Shown here one piece after another: positions 15,416 through 24,396 of a stretch of DNA of 64,000 nt. The translations under genes and the position numbers were made by a program. Position 1 is the first letter of the stretch, and every line of letters starts with the position of its first letter. The stretch is from RFSX01 sp964591455 (GTDB lineage: Bacteria; Bacteroidota; Bacteroidia; Chitinophagales; Saprospiraceae). The stretch covers positions 1 through 64,000 of the forward strand of contig CAZQDZ010000005.1 of NCBI GenBank assembly GCA_964591455.1, in the 5' to 3' direction. The notes under the pieces are model-generated. The model was not told the DNA's origin and ran no database searches. It was given only the letters and a program-made list of their open reading frames with translations.

Positions 15416-16176
15416 TAATATCATTAATAGGTGGATTCTTTGGAGGCATTCTAAATGCCTTTGCGGGATTTGGATCCATAATTACCCTAACGATATACAC
15501 AGATATCTTGGGTATACCAGGGCACATTGCTAATGCTACTAATCGGGTTAATGTTTTAGCAAGTAGTTCTGTGAGCACTTATACATTTCATAAGAATGGG
15601 AAGCTGGATCTTGCTAGTGATAAGACCATAGTTATTGCTGTTTTCTTAGGGGCTATGGTTGGTGTGGTCCTGGCTACTCAGCTTGATGCAGAAGGATTCA
15701 AGCAAGCCTTAAAGATTCTACTCATCCCCATATTTCTATTGCTTTTATCCAACCCTAAACGTTTTATTCAGCCCACAAAGAATTTGCAGCCAATCTCACC
15801 ATACATTACTATGCCTATCTATTTCTTATTAGGCATCTACGCTGGTTTTCTGCAAGTAGGATTCGGGGTCATCTTTTTGATGGTGGCTGTTGGCATGGCT
15901 AAATATGAATTGATTCTGGCCAATGGACTTAAGATTGGTATTGTTGCTTTATATACTATCGTAGGCATCATGATATTCCAATACAAAGGGATGATCGTAT
16001 GGAAAATGGGACTGCTTCTGTCTGTAGGTCAAGCCATAGGTGGGTATGTGGCATCTACTTATATGACACGTATGAAAGAGGCTAATAAATGGGCCTATTA
16101 TATTCTAGTCTTCATCGTAGGGGCAGTGATAGTCAATAAATTTGAATTGTGGAAATATATCACCGACTTGTTCTAA
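15397..16176 (+). CDS. TauE/SafE (TSUP) family exporter
   Basis: A 259-aa inner-membrane protein with about eight helices in two related halves, typical of TSUP anion exporters or importers. The N-terminal half carries GGFFGGILNAFAGFGSIITL (~9-28) and the second half IYAGFLQVGFGVIFL (~149-163), matching the paired 'GxxxGxxGxGGG-like' motifs. The substrate (sulfite, sulfoacetate, other organosulfur anions) cannot be told. Start ATG 15397 (MGTSEIIISL) lies within the end of the previous gene; earlier in-frame codons would give an unlikely cytoplasmic extension. Its stop overlaps by four bases the stop of the next, convergent gene. Confidence 0.85.
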   Translation: MGTSEIIISLIGGFFGGILNAFAGFGSIITLTIYTDILGIPGHIANATNRVNVLASSSVSTYTFHKNGKLDLASDKTIVIAVFLGAMVGVVLATQLDAEGFKQALKILLIPIFLLLLSNPKRFIQPTKNLQPISPYITMPIYFLLGIYAGFLQVGFGVIFLMVAVGMAKYELILANGLKIGIVALYTIVGIMIFQYKGMIVWKMGLLLSVGQAIGGYVASTYMTRMKEANKWAYYILVFIVGAVIVNKFELWKYITDLF

Positions 16177-17258
16177 GAGGCCTTCCTTTTTTGCTTTTTA
16201 GATTTCATAACCCGTCTTATCCAGTTAGGAATGATGAGTGCCCCGATAATAAGATATGGGTAGTAGGTTATTAATCGCCATAGCAATGCCCCGACAGATC
16301 CTACACCTTTAGACACAAAATCAGAAAAGAATCCCGAGAACATCAATTCCATGACACCAGAACCTCCAGGTGTAGGTGTGAATTGGGTAATGACATACAT
16401 GGTTTCTGACCGAGCATAGATCAGAAATTGTTCCATCCAATTCCAATCCATTTCTACCAAGGCCAGTATGATAAAATTGACACATAAGAATCTAGTTACC
16501 CAAGCGCCTAACGTAAGCAGAATGGCTTGAAAATGAAAACTCATGGGCTTATTTCTGAGTTCCTTAGAAGTGACCACCACATCTTCCCCAGTTTGATATA
16601 AGGTCCTTTTGAATCGCTTGATTAGAGGAAGCTTTGCCATCGTCATGAGCACTCTCTTAATGACCCTTGGACGGAACAACCCCCACAGCAATATGCCACC
16701 ATAGGAAAGCATAAAGAGCCACACAACCATGAATGTGATTCCGAAACCTTCGAACATACTGGTCATATTAGGTCTTATCAGTGAAGGTCCAAATATGCTC
16801 AGCAAAAAGACAAGACTTAGAAGAAAGAAAATAGTATCCACAATCACAGTATAAAGCACAATAGATACAGCCTTAGCAGCAGATATCTTTTCTTGGGAAA
16901 GAAAAAAGACGGCAACAGCGGATCCACCTATAGAAGTAGGCGAAATAGCTGAGGCAAATTCCCAGATGAAGACTAACTCGATGGAATGCTTGAAACTAAA
17001 CTCGTGGTCACTCAGAATTTTCAGTCGGTATGAATAGAAAAGATGGCGAAGGACATACACAAAAAGCGCAATACTTAAGTAACTCCATAATCTGGTATTC
17101 CACTGAATCTGCTGAAAGGCGTCCAGCTTGAATTGACGGAAAACCATATATAAAATAACGGCTAGCCCAATAATCACGGGCAGAATAATCTTGGATAGAC
17201 TCAGTGATTTGAGTACTTCCTCGTCTTTATCCAGGGCTTTTTGCAGTTTATGATCCAA
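16173..17258 (-). CDS. UPF0104/LPG-synthase-type membrane protein
   Basis: A membrane protein of the lysylphosphatidylglycerol-synthetase transmembrane-region family (AglD/MprF flippase domain). After a charged N-terminal ~20 residues there are about eight helices. Conserved elements are FIWEFASAISPTSIGGSAVA (~92-111) and FTPTPGGSGVMELMF (~294-308). No soluble aminoacyltransferase domain is present, so lipid translocation or a scaffold role is likelier than lysylation. The start is TTG at 17258: an in-frame stop lies immediately before it and the next ATG is inside the first helix. Roughly 290 bases separate it from the divergent nfuA gene. Confidence 0.8.
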   Translation of the reverse strand: MDHKLQKALDKDEEVLKSLSLSKIILPVIIGLAVILYMVFRQFKLDAFQQIQWNTRLWSYLSIALFVYVLRHLFYSYRLKILSDHEFSFKHSIELVFIWEFASAISPTSIGGSAVAVFFLSQEKISAAKAVSIVLYTVIVDTIFFLLSLVFLLSIFGPSLIRPNMTSMFEGFGITFMVVWLFMLSYGGILLWGLFRPRVIKRVLMTMAKLPLIKRFKRTLYQTGEDVVVTSKELRNKPMSFHFQAILLTLGAWVTRFLCVNFIILALVEMDWNWMEQFLIYARSETMYVITQFTPTPGGSGVMELMFSGFFSDFVSKGVGSVGALLWRLITYYPYLIIGALIIPNWIRRVMKSKKQKRKAS

Positions 17259-17547
17259 TTATATAATTAAAGAATTCTCTGATCAATGGGTATTCGCATG
17301 GCTGTTTTTCGACCATCAAACAGCAAATTGGGAATATTAGTCTGTTTCAAGGCTGCAAGATCGTTTTTTTGGGATATATAATCAATTTGAATGTATACTT
17401 GACTTAAAAGTGACTTCTAAGACAGAATAGTGCATTAATTCTTTAATAAATTGTCTTTTGTAATTGTTTACACCTTAGAACCAAAAACTACCTAATTTCG
17501 TTCTTGATTAAGTTTGAAGGTTTTTACAGACAAAGCAGATAATAAAT
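17259..17547. promoter_or_regulatory. Divergent intergenic region
   Basis: No gene is seen. A -7-like TAATTTCG (17493-17500; one base off TAnnTTTG) precedes nfuA by about 48 bases, with TTGT (17464-17467) as a possible distant -33. Regulation by iron-sulfur status is not visible. Confidence 0.35.
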
Positions 17548-18159
17548 ATGGAAACTAAGACATCATCCCCAGTTATGTTATATACAGAACAAACACCGAA
17601 TCCAGATTCGCTCAAGTTTGTCACAAATAGAATGCTACACAAGGGCACAGCAGACTTCCGAACACCAGAGCTTGCTAAGGATTGGTCCCCACTGGCTACT
17701 GCCTTATTTGATTTACCCTATGTGAAAGGGGTTTATATATGCAACAACTTTGTCACGATTACTAAGGAAATGAACTACGAATGGCAGGATATCATGTTGC
17801 CTGGTAAGGAATTTATCAAAGCCTATGTGACTGAGGGTAAAACAATACTTAATGAGGGATTTGAAGAGGCAATGCAAAAATTAGAAGAGGAAAAAGGGGT
17901 AGCCTATCAGTATGAAGGTGATGAAGCAGAAATAGTCAAGAAAATAAAAGGATTGATAGACCAATATGTAAAACCAGCAGTAGAGATGGATGGTGGTAAC
18001 ATAGAATTTAAGTCTTTTGATAAAGGAAAAGTAGCCGTTATACTCCAAGGATCATGCAGTGGTTGTCCTTCATCCACAGTCACACTTAAGTCAGGTATAG
18101 AAGGCATGCTGAAAAGAATGGTGCCAGAAGTGACTGAGGTGGTTGCCGAGATGGGCTAG
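17548..18159 (+). CDS. nfuA: NfuA-like Fe-S cluster carrier
   Basis: Scaffold or carrier that delivers iron-sulfur clusters to client proteins. The N-terminal Nfu_N domain (~10-97; YTEQTPNPDSLKF) is followed by a linker and a C-terminal NifU-like domain (~130-200) with the cluster-binding CSGCPSS (Cys170, Cys173) and the motif AVEMDGGNIEF (~144-154). The domain order is that of mitochondrial NFU1 and Bacteroidota homologues, not of E. coli NfuA, whose N-terminus is a degenerate A-type domain. The phosphatase-family gene follows after 20 bases in the same direction. Confidence 0.92.
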   Translation: METKTSSPVMLYTEQTPNPDSLKFVTNRMLHKGTADFRTPELAKDWSPLATALFDLPYVKGVYICNNFVTITKEMNYEWQDIMLPGKEFIKAYVTEGKTILNEGFEEAMQKLEEEKGVAYQYEGDEAEIVKKIKGLIDQYVKPAVEMDGGNIEFKSFDKGKVAVILQGSCSGCPSSTVTLKSGIEGMLKRMVPEVTEVVAEMG

Positions 18160-18179
18160 AAAATAAATATTCATAGAAT

Positions 18180-18989
18180 ATGGCCACCAATCCTAAAATC
18201 GAACTCCGAAATTATGTCGTAGACCTTTGTAGAGAGGTTTCCATCTATATGCGTGAGCATTTAGAGAAAGTAGAAGCCAGTGATATAGAAGAAAAAGAAC
18301 TCAATAGTCTGGTAAGTTATGTGGATAAGGAGGTGGAGAAGATGATTGTAGATAAACTAATGCAAGTCACGCCTGACGCCGGTCTTATCACTGAAGAGGA
18401 CACTAAGAATGATCCAGATAAAGCCCAAGTATGGATTATAGATCCTTTAGACGGCACCACAAATTTTTTAAGAAAAATACCCCACTTTTCTACTTCGATT
18501 GCTCTAATGGAAAATGGTGTTATTACCCTCGGCGTAGTCTATGAAACTATGCATGACACTGCTTATGCCGCTATTCGGGGCCAAGGGGCTTGGATGAACA
18601 ATAAACCTATCTCAGTAAGTCAGGTGGATAAAATGAATAAGGCAATCGTTGTTACTGGATTTCCTTACAGAAGGGATGGAGATATGCAGCAAAGCTTGGA
18701 CCTGATTCAGTTTTGTGTGGTTAATTGTAGAGGAATTCGACGATTAGGGTCAGCGGCACTAGATCTGGCCTATATAGCTAGTGGCAAATTGGATATCTAC
18801 TATGAGAATTTCCTAAACATCTGGGACATTGCGGCAGGCGTGCTCTTGGTGGAAGAAGCCGGTGGTGTACTGACAGATTTCAATAATGGGAATCAGTATC
18901 TTGAGACTGGTGGCATCATAGCCAGCAATAAGCATTTGCATCCTGAAATATCCAAAGCCATTACAGACACCTATGCCGACAGTTACTAG
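18180..18989 (+). CDS. Inositol monophosphatase family protein
   Basis: Mg-dependent, lithium-sensitive phosphatase family (SuhB, CysQ, inositol or histidinol phosphatases). Metal-binding motifs: LITEEDT (~63-69), WIIDPLDGTTNFLRKIPHFS (~84-103) and NIWDIAAGVLLVEEAGG (~213-229). Length 269 aa is typical. The substrate is not decided by sequence; in Bacteroidota this subgroup is usually annotated SuhB-like inositol-1-monophosphatase. It follows nfuA by 20 bases. Confidence 0.9.
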   Translation: MATNPKIELRNYVVDLCREVSIYMREHLEKVEASDIEEKELNSLVSYVDKEVEKMIVDKLMQVTPDAGLITEEDTKNDPDKAQVWIIDPLDGTTNFLRKIPHFSTSIALMENGVITLGVVYETMHDTAYAAIRGQGAWMNNKPISVSQVDKMNKAIVVTGFPYRRDGDMQQSLDLIQFCVVNCRGIRRLGSAALDLAYIASGKLDIYYENFLNIWDIAAGVLLVEEAGGVLTDFNNGNQYLETGGIIASNKHLHPEISKAITDTYADSY

Positions 18990-19079
18990 GTCTATCTGTG
19001 GTCTTTATCTAGAAATTTTGAGTGTGGCTCTATAAACTCATCCCTAAATTGAGAATAAAGTTAACTTAGAAGCACTGTT

Positions 19080-20321
19080 ATGGATTTAAAAGAAAACATA
19101 TCAATTGCGCTAAACTCTATAAAATCTAATTTTCTTAGAGCCTTGCTGACCTTACTGATAATTGCAGTAGGGATAGGTTGTCTTGTAGGCATGCTTACGG
19201 CCATTGACACCATACTTAATTCTATGAGTAGTAGCTTCAATAGGATGGGCGCCAATTCATTTCATGTATATCCTGCAAGAAACAATATGCAGTCACGGCA
19301 AAATGGTCGTGAAGCAAAACGTGCAGACCCTATTGATTTTAGACAAGCCATGGCATTCAAGGAACAGTTTGATTTTTCTTCCGCTAATGTTTCTGTCAAT
19401 ACCTTTTGTCAGTGGAACTCCGTCGTCAAGTACAAACAAGAAAAAACCAATCCCAATATTAGATTAGTTGGTATAGACGAAAACTATCTGAGTGCTTCTG
19501 CTTATGATGTCAAGGAAGGTCGTAATTTTTCGCAAACCGAAATTGATAATGGAGATCATAAAATCATTATCGGTAATGAACTGGTGACGACCCTATTTGA
19601 TAAGAAACCAGAGAAAGCAATAGGGAAAATTGTGCATGTGGGTAATACGAGATACAAAGTAATAGGTGTGCTAGACAGTAAGGGCGCTTCTATGACCCAA
19701 TCTCATGACCGAAGGGTATTCATTCCCTTACTTAATGCCAAACGATATTATGGCACCACCAATAGGAATTATAGCTTGATGGCATCTATCAAAGACCCGA
19801 CACAGATGGACAATGCAGTAGCAGAAGCAACAGGCATAATGCGAAATATTCGGGGGCTTAAATCCACCCAAAAAAATGATTTTGACATCAGAAAAAGTGA
19901 TGGCATACTTCAGACTCTAAAGGAACTGACGACAGAGCTGAGATTAGCCACTATCGCTATAGCACTGATTACACTGTTAGGGGCAGCCATTGGCCTTATG
20001 AATATCATGCTGGTGACAGTCACGGAGCGGACAAGAGAAATAGGTGTAAGAAAAGCGCTTGGTGCCACACGGACTAATATTTTATTCCAGTTTCTGATGG
20101 AGGCTGTTGTAATTACTATTATGGGTGGGCTGGTCGGAATCGTTCTTGGCGTGTTAGTAGGTGTAGGCCTCGCCAAGGTTATTGGCGGCCAGTTCGTCGT
20201 ACCTTATCTCTGGATGTCAGTGGGCATAGCAGTCTGTATCGTTGTCGGTACTTTTTCTGGCCTTTACCCAGCACTGAAAGCTTCCAGATTAGACCCTATC
20301 GAATCCCTACGTTACGAATAG
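19080..20321 (+). CDS. MacB/FtsX-type ABC transporter permease
   Basis: Permease of a type VII (mechanotransmission) ABC exporter. One helix near the N-terminus (~22-45, SNFLRALLTLLIIAVGIGCL) is followed by a periplasmic MacB_PCD domain (~48-260) and three C-terminal helices (FtsX domain, ~285-400). The family pattern 'VTERTREIGVRKALGATRTNI' spans ~310-331. The start is the ATG at 19080. No ATPase gene is adjacent, so the partner lies elsewhere. Such lone permeases export peptides, lipoproteins or macrolides; the substrate is unknown. It converges on the M28 peptidase gene. Confidence 0.9.
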   Translation: MDLKENISIALNSIKSNFLRALLTLLIIAVGIGCLVGMLTAIDTILNSMSSSFNRMGANSFHVYPARNNMQSRQNGREAKRADPIDFRQAMAFKEQFDFSSANVSVNTFCQWNSVVKYKQEKTNPNIRLVGIDENYLSASAYDVKEGRNFSQTEIDNGDHKIIIGNELVTTLFDKKPEKAIGKIVHVGNTRYKVIGVLDSKGASMTQSHDRRVFIPLLNAKRYYGTTNRNYSLMASIKDPTQMDNAVAEATGIMRNIRGLKSTQKNDFDIRKSDGILQTLKELTTELRLATIAIALITLLGAAIGLMNIMLVTVTERTREIGVRKALGATRTNILFQFLMEAVVITIMGGLVGIVLGVLVGVGLAKVIGGQFVVPYLWMSVGIAVCIVVGTFSGLYPALKASRLDPIESLRYE

Positions 20322-20333
20322 TTTAGCTTATTC

Positions 20334-21950
20334 TTATTCTACCTTACCGTCCACTATAATTCTATCTTCTCTATTTGCCAATTCCCAGGCGGTATGAAAA
20401 AATAGACGACCAACTTTTTCCATTTTATCAAAGTTGATCTTTTCTACAGTATCGCTTATTCGGTGATAATCCTCATGTGTTCCATTAAAAAAGAAGATAG
20501 CAGGTATGCCTTTGCGTGCGAAGTTATAGTGGTCAGACCGGAAGTAGTATCTATTAGGATCTGCTTCGTCATTATACTTATAGTCTAAAGTAACCTGAGT
20601 ATACTTTTGATTTACCTCTTCATTTATTTTGTGCAAATCTGAGCTCAACCTGTCAGAACCGATGACATAGATATACTCAGGATTATCTTGATGCTTTTCA
20701 TCTACTCTTCCCACCATATCAATGTTGACATTTGCTACCGTATTTTCTATAGGGAACATAGGATTCTCTGCATAATATTGGGATCCCAATAGTCCTTTCT
20801 CTTCACCAGTAACCAGCAAACATAGTACACTTCTCCTTGGTCCATTTCCATCTCCCTTAGCTTTTGCAAAAGCCTCAGCTATCTCTAGTACAGTACTTGT
20901 TCCAGATCCATTGTCATCTGCCCCATTATAGACATCTTCGCCCCTCTTGCCGAGATGATCATAGTGTGCAGATATCACGATGAGCTCATCTTTCTTATCA
21001 GTACCTTCTATGTAGCCTACCACATTTCTTCCCTTCAAGATATCTACATTTTTATCCATCACATATTCTAGCGAGGACTTTAATTTCACCTTACCAGACT
21101 TCCCTTTTTTCTTATTTTTCTTCCTCCAGCGCTTTATTTTTCTGTCTTTTTTACCTATCAAGTCCTTGGCAATATTAGTAGAAATATAAGTATGATTAGC
21201 AAAGGCAGAATCATTCTGACCATCCCCTAGCTCCAGATTCGCTGACATGAGAAACTTTCTATTCTGAGCTAAGAATTTTTTGACGTCATTAGATATGATA
21301 AATACGTGTCTAACCCCTTTTGATTTAGCCAGCTCTAATTTCTTATAAATATTATCTGTCCATTCTGAGGTTTCGGTGTTTCCTGTGATGAGTGATACAC
21401 CATCATTATTTACAGGCTCTCCCTCATTGATTAAAATGACTTTTCCACTTAGGTTATCATTCTTGTAGTCATTGTATTTGGCGTCTTCTATACCGTATCC
21501 TAGAAAATAAATATCATCAGATTCTAAATAGGTATCACCCATGTTCAAGGTAGCAAATGCCAGATAATCCCATAGGTGTTTGTATGTATTCCCATTAACT
21601 TTAATCTCATTTTTATTCCACTTGGTTTTATTGAAAGCCACATTCTGATAATAGTTGTTTTCGGAACCTACAGTTGGCAATCCCAATGATTTAAAATGAT
21701 TGGCGATATAGGTGGCCGCCAAGTCATTGCCCTTCTCTCCGGTCTCTCTGCCTTCATACTCATCTGACGCTAGTACATGCAGATGCTTGCTTAGGTCTTC
21801 AGAGGTAATCGTCTTCGCAAATCGATAAGCTGCATCATTATCATCCATGACCATAGCCATAGAAGTATCAGGAATAGTAACACCACTGATATACTGAGCG
21901 GAACATAAGATAGGAAGTAGAACTGTAACAAGGGATAATAGATATTTCAT
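20334..21950 (-). CDS. Secreted M28-family zinc aminopeptidase
   Basis: A signal peptide (~1-18, cleaved near CSA) is followed by an inserted PA-like region (~130-240) and an M28 catalytic domain. Zinc and catalytic residues are recognisable in ISAHYDHLG (~325-333), YNGADDNGSGT (~338-348), VTGEEKGLLGS (~376-386), NIDMVGR (~406-412) and RSDHYNF (~470-476). A lysine-rich run (KKNKKKGKSGK, ~275-290) lies between the PA region and the catalytic domain. It probably degrades peptides in the periplasm or outside the cell. At 538 aa it is longer than minimal M28 enzymes because of the PA insertion. Confidence 0.9.
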   Translation of the reverse strand: MKYLLSLVTVLLPILCSAQYISGVTIPDTSMAMVMDDNDAAYRFAKTITSEDLSKHLHVLASDEYEGRETGEKGNDLAATYIANHFKSLGLPTVGSENNYYQNVAFNKTKWNKNEIKVNGNTYKHLWDYLAFATLNMGDTYLESDDIYFLGYGIEDAKYNDYKNDNLSGKVILINEGEPVNNDGVSLITGNTETSEWTDNIYKKLELAKSKGVRHVFIISNDVKKFLAQNRKFLMSANLELGDGQNDSAFANHTYISTNIAKDLIGKKDRKIKRWRKKNKKKGKSGKVKLKSSLEYVMDKNVDILKGRNVVGYIEGTDKKDELIVISAHYDHLGKRGEDVYNGADDNGSGTSTVLEIAEAFAKAKGDGNGPRRSVLCLLVTGEEKGLLGSQYYAENPMFPIENTVANVNIDMVGRVDEKHQDNPEYIYVIGSDRLSSDLHKINEEVNQKYTQVTLDYKYNDEADPNRYYFRSDHYNFARKGIPAIFFFNGTHEDYHRISDTVEKINFDKMEKVGRLFFHTAWELANREDRIIVDGKVE

Positions 21951-21972
21951 AATCCTAATTCTAAAGGTGACA

Positions 21973-21980
21973 CAAAGATA
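21973..21980 (-). promoter_or_regulatory. -7 box TATCTTTG for the M28 peptidase
   Basis: The minus strand reads TATCTTTG, an exact TAnnTTTG match, 23 bases before the start codon of the leftward peptidase gene. No clear -33 TTTG was seen at the usual distance. Confidence 0.45.
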
Positions 21981-22009
21981 CTAATTACAAGATGGAAAAG
22001 TCATTAACG

Positions 22010-22999
22010 CTAGTTCGTAAAGACCACATGAAAAGAAAACCCATCGGCTCTGCTGTAAGACACTCCAGGCGCAGGCCATTTTATAATATTGGCAAATCTG
22101 AGGAGACTCTTGACTAAAGGTCTGTTACTTTTAAGCTCACTTAAATTATAGTCTAAAGCAAGGATAAACTGGCGGGTCCTAGGATTATCTACTGAGAACA
22201 ATTGTCCATCTACTTCCCACTCATTAGATACACCTCCGTAAAGATTCTGACCACTATAGCCAAAAGAGATGGCAAGCCACTTAGGTATATTTCTTCGAGG
22301 GAAGAAGCGATATAAACTGCTAGATATCCAAATTGTCTGCCCGTTGTAGTCTTTTAAAAATCGCTCTATTCCTCCACTTCCAAAGAGTGATTGTGACCTA
22401 ATTTCCTCAGAACTGAAGGCTTGGCCACCTAAACTACTGAATGTAGAAGGAGAATAACTAACAGGCCAATAAGAGAATTTCATCCTGAATATCTGATATC
22501 CTAGGTGCTTTTGCTGAAAATAGAAAAGTGAGGTGCCTAACAGATTGGATCCCATATCAGTCCAAGAAAAACCCCATTGTGTGGAAAATCCATCCATAAT
22601 TTCTATACCCAGCTGACCAGCTAGACTAGAAATCGCACCGAGCTTCAAAGCTTGGTCTTTATCAAAACCAGCCCATCTACTCACCCCATAGATGAGATCA
22701 GACTGTAAATATGCTGAGTACACATGTCCTGCTTTATCCATCTGAACCCATTCATCCCAGTCATCAAATGAATGGAAGGCACTTTGGTCAAATTGGTTAT
22801 ACCAAGCAAAATAGAGTCCTGTAGCCGTAGCGGTATAACCACTTATTCCAGCAGCAAGAACAATTTTTTTTCTCTTAGAATAATCTACTGAGTGGTCAGA
22901 TAGGCTATCTGCGCTAGAAGTGAATGTGTCAGGATAATGCTGCCCACTCAAGAATATCACCGGGCATAATAACAATACGGATATAAATACCGACTTCAC
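22010..22999 (-). CDS. DUF2279 (YfiM-like) envelope protein
   Basis: A signal peptide covers ~1-20 (LLLCPVIFLSGQ). The middle part has WVQMDKAGHVYSAYLQSDL (~86-104) and a run of small hydrophobic helices, LGIEIMDGFSTQWGFSWTDMGSN (~130-152), which is the DUF2279/YfiM pattern. The C-terminal third looks like beta strands. Function unknown; members are thought to be envelope-located. The start is GTG at 22999, just after an in-frame stop. Transcribed away from the PorP/SprF gene. Confidence 0.7.
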   Translation of the reverse strand: MKSVFISVLLLCPVIFLSGQHYPDTFTSSADSLSDHSVDYSKRKKIVLAAGISGYTATATGLYFAWYNQFDQSAFHSFDDWDEWVQMDKAGHVYSAYLQSDLIYGVSRWAGFDKDQALKLGAISSLAGQLGIEIMDGFSTQWGFSWTDMGSNLLGTSLFYFQQKHLGYQIFRMKFSYWPVSYSPSTFSSLGGQAFSSEEIRSQSLFGSGGIERFLKDYNGQTIWISSSLYRFFPRRNIPKWLAISFGYSGQNLYGGVSNEWEVDGQLFSVDNPRTRQFILALDYNLSELKSNRPLVKSLLRFANIIKWPAPGVSYSRADGFSFHVVFTN

Positions 23000-23249
23000 T
23001 AGGCAATATTAAGTACAATAATAATGTCATGACAGAGTTACTACATAGAGAGCCAGATAATTACGTAGCCCTCAGGACGAATAGGGGTTAATAATTCAAA
23101 ATTGGAACAACAAATGGAAAGCGAGATATGATTTCTTTTACACCAATTAATCAACTAATTTAGCGTCGTTTGGGGATGAACGGTAAAGATATTCCCTTAT
23201 CATATGTAACCACTTGGTTTTCATTCGATTATTAAAGATTAACGCTGAT
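23000..23249. other. Divergent leader region before PorP/SprF
   Basis: 250 bases without a gene. The region is AT-rich. No exact TAnnTTTG box is present on the plus strand; a GTCGTTTG near 23165 is the closest. On the minus strand a TAATATTG (one mismatch) lies just before the DUF2279 start. Confidence 0.35.
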
Positions 23250-24362
23250 ATGAAATTAAAATATCTATTCATAGCACTTTTGTTTTCAGGCTTTAGCACT
23301 GTACAGGCGCAGGATTTTCACAATAGTTTCTTCCAGTTTGCACCTGCAGTCGTCAGTCCCTCGTTGACTGGTGCTTTTTATGGCAACCTGAGAGTTAATG
23401 CAATTGTGAGAGATGAGGGTCGGACAGTGACCAATGGAGATGGCTTCTTAGATTTGAGTCTCATGTTAGATTATAATATAGATTTTGGTTTTTCTGAAGG
23501 AGATTGGATTTCAGTAGGAGGAGCATTTTCTAGGTCTTCGCTTGCGGGAGTTGGTGAATTAAGTCGTCAGTTTACAGGAATTTTGGGCGCATATCACCTA
23601 GCCTTCGGAAAACGAAAAGATAAAGTATTTACGGTAGGCGTCAAGTATGGCGCTGTTCAAGTACAATTTGGAGGACAAGATAGAGATGCGTTTGCAGATC
23701 CACGAAGATTAGCAACTCAAGGACCAAATGGTGAACTAGGAATGGAGAGTAATGACTTAAGAGTATGGTTGAATAACAATGCTCTTAATCCAAATGGTCC
23801 AGGCTCCAAAACGACCTCTGATTACGCCATTGGATTTGGCTTAGATGCGCCATTGGGTAAATCTGCTGATATAAGAATTGGAATTGCCGGTGATCACATA
23901 TTCGAACCTAGACTATCTGTCCAAGATCCAGATACTACTGGAATGAATCCAAATCCACTCCCAACGAGAGTAGAAAACCTCAATAGAAGAATAAACGCTT
24001 ACGTTTTCCTATATACTGACATTAATAACCGACTAGGGTTTAATCCTAACATTATTTTGCAAAGGCAAGGTGTCAGTACTAATGTTGTAGCTCAAGCACT
24101 TTTCAGTTATGCATTTAAACCAGAGCAACAAATTAATTTCCTCTTTGGTTTTGGTGCCAGATTTGTCAATGACTTTGATATTCCATTGTACTTGGCTTAC
24201 GACACCAAAGATTTGAGAGTAGGATTGAGTTATGATGTCAATCTAGGTCCGTTAAGACCTTCATCGAGCACAGTAGGAGCCTTTGAGTTGGCTGTTACTA
24301 AATTATTTAATTGGCATAAGAAGCCAGAGGTGGAACCTAAGTTTATCTGCCCAAGACTCTAA
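23250..24362 (+). CDS. PorP/SprF-family outer-membrane protein
   Basis: T9SS-associated outer-membrane beta-barrel of the PorP/SprF family. A signal peptide is at ~1-20 (FSGFSTVQAQ), followed by FHNSFFQFAPAVVSPSLTGAFYG-type N-terminal strands ('P...NPA'-like in the family). The remainder alternates barrel strands with loops, including a variable loop at ~150-200. SprF-type proteins accompany surface adhesins such as SprB to the cell surface; PorP is a core subunit. I chose ATG 23250 over a TTG at 23214 because it places the signal peptide at the N-terminus. The PorE-like gene follows after 34 bases. Confidence 0.85.
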   Translation: MKLKYLFIALLFSGFSTVQAQDFHNSFFQFAPAVVSPSLTGAFYGNLRVNAIVRDEGRTVTNGDGFLDLSLMLDYNIDFGFSEGDWISVGGAFSRSSLAGVGELSRQFTGILGAYHLAFGKRKDKVFTVGVKYGAVQVQFGGQDRDAFADPRRLATQGPNGELGMESNDLRVWLNNNALNPNGPGSKTTSDYAIGFGLDAPLGKSADIRIGIAGDHIFEPRLSVQDPDTTGMNPNPLPTRVENLNRRINAYVFLYTDINNRLGFNPNIILQRQGVSTNVVAQALFSYAFKPEQQINFLFGFGARFVNDFDIPLYLAYDTKDLRVGLSYDVNLGPLRPSSSTVGAFELAVTKLFNWHKKPEVEPKFICPRL

Positions 24363-24396
24363 GTCAAATTCATTATACAACAAGAAAGAGAATATC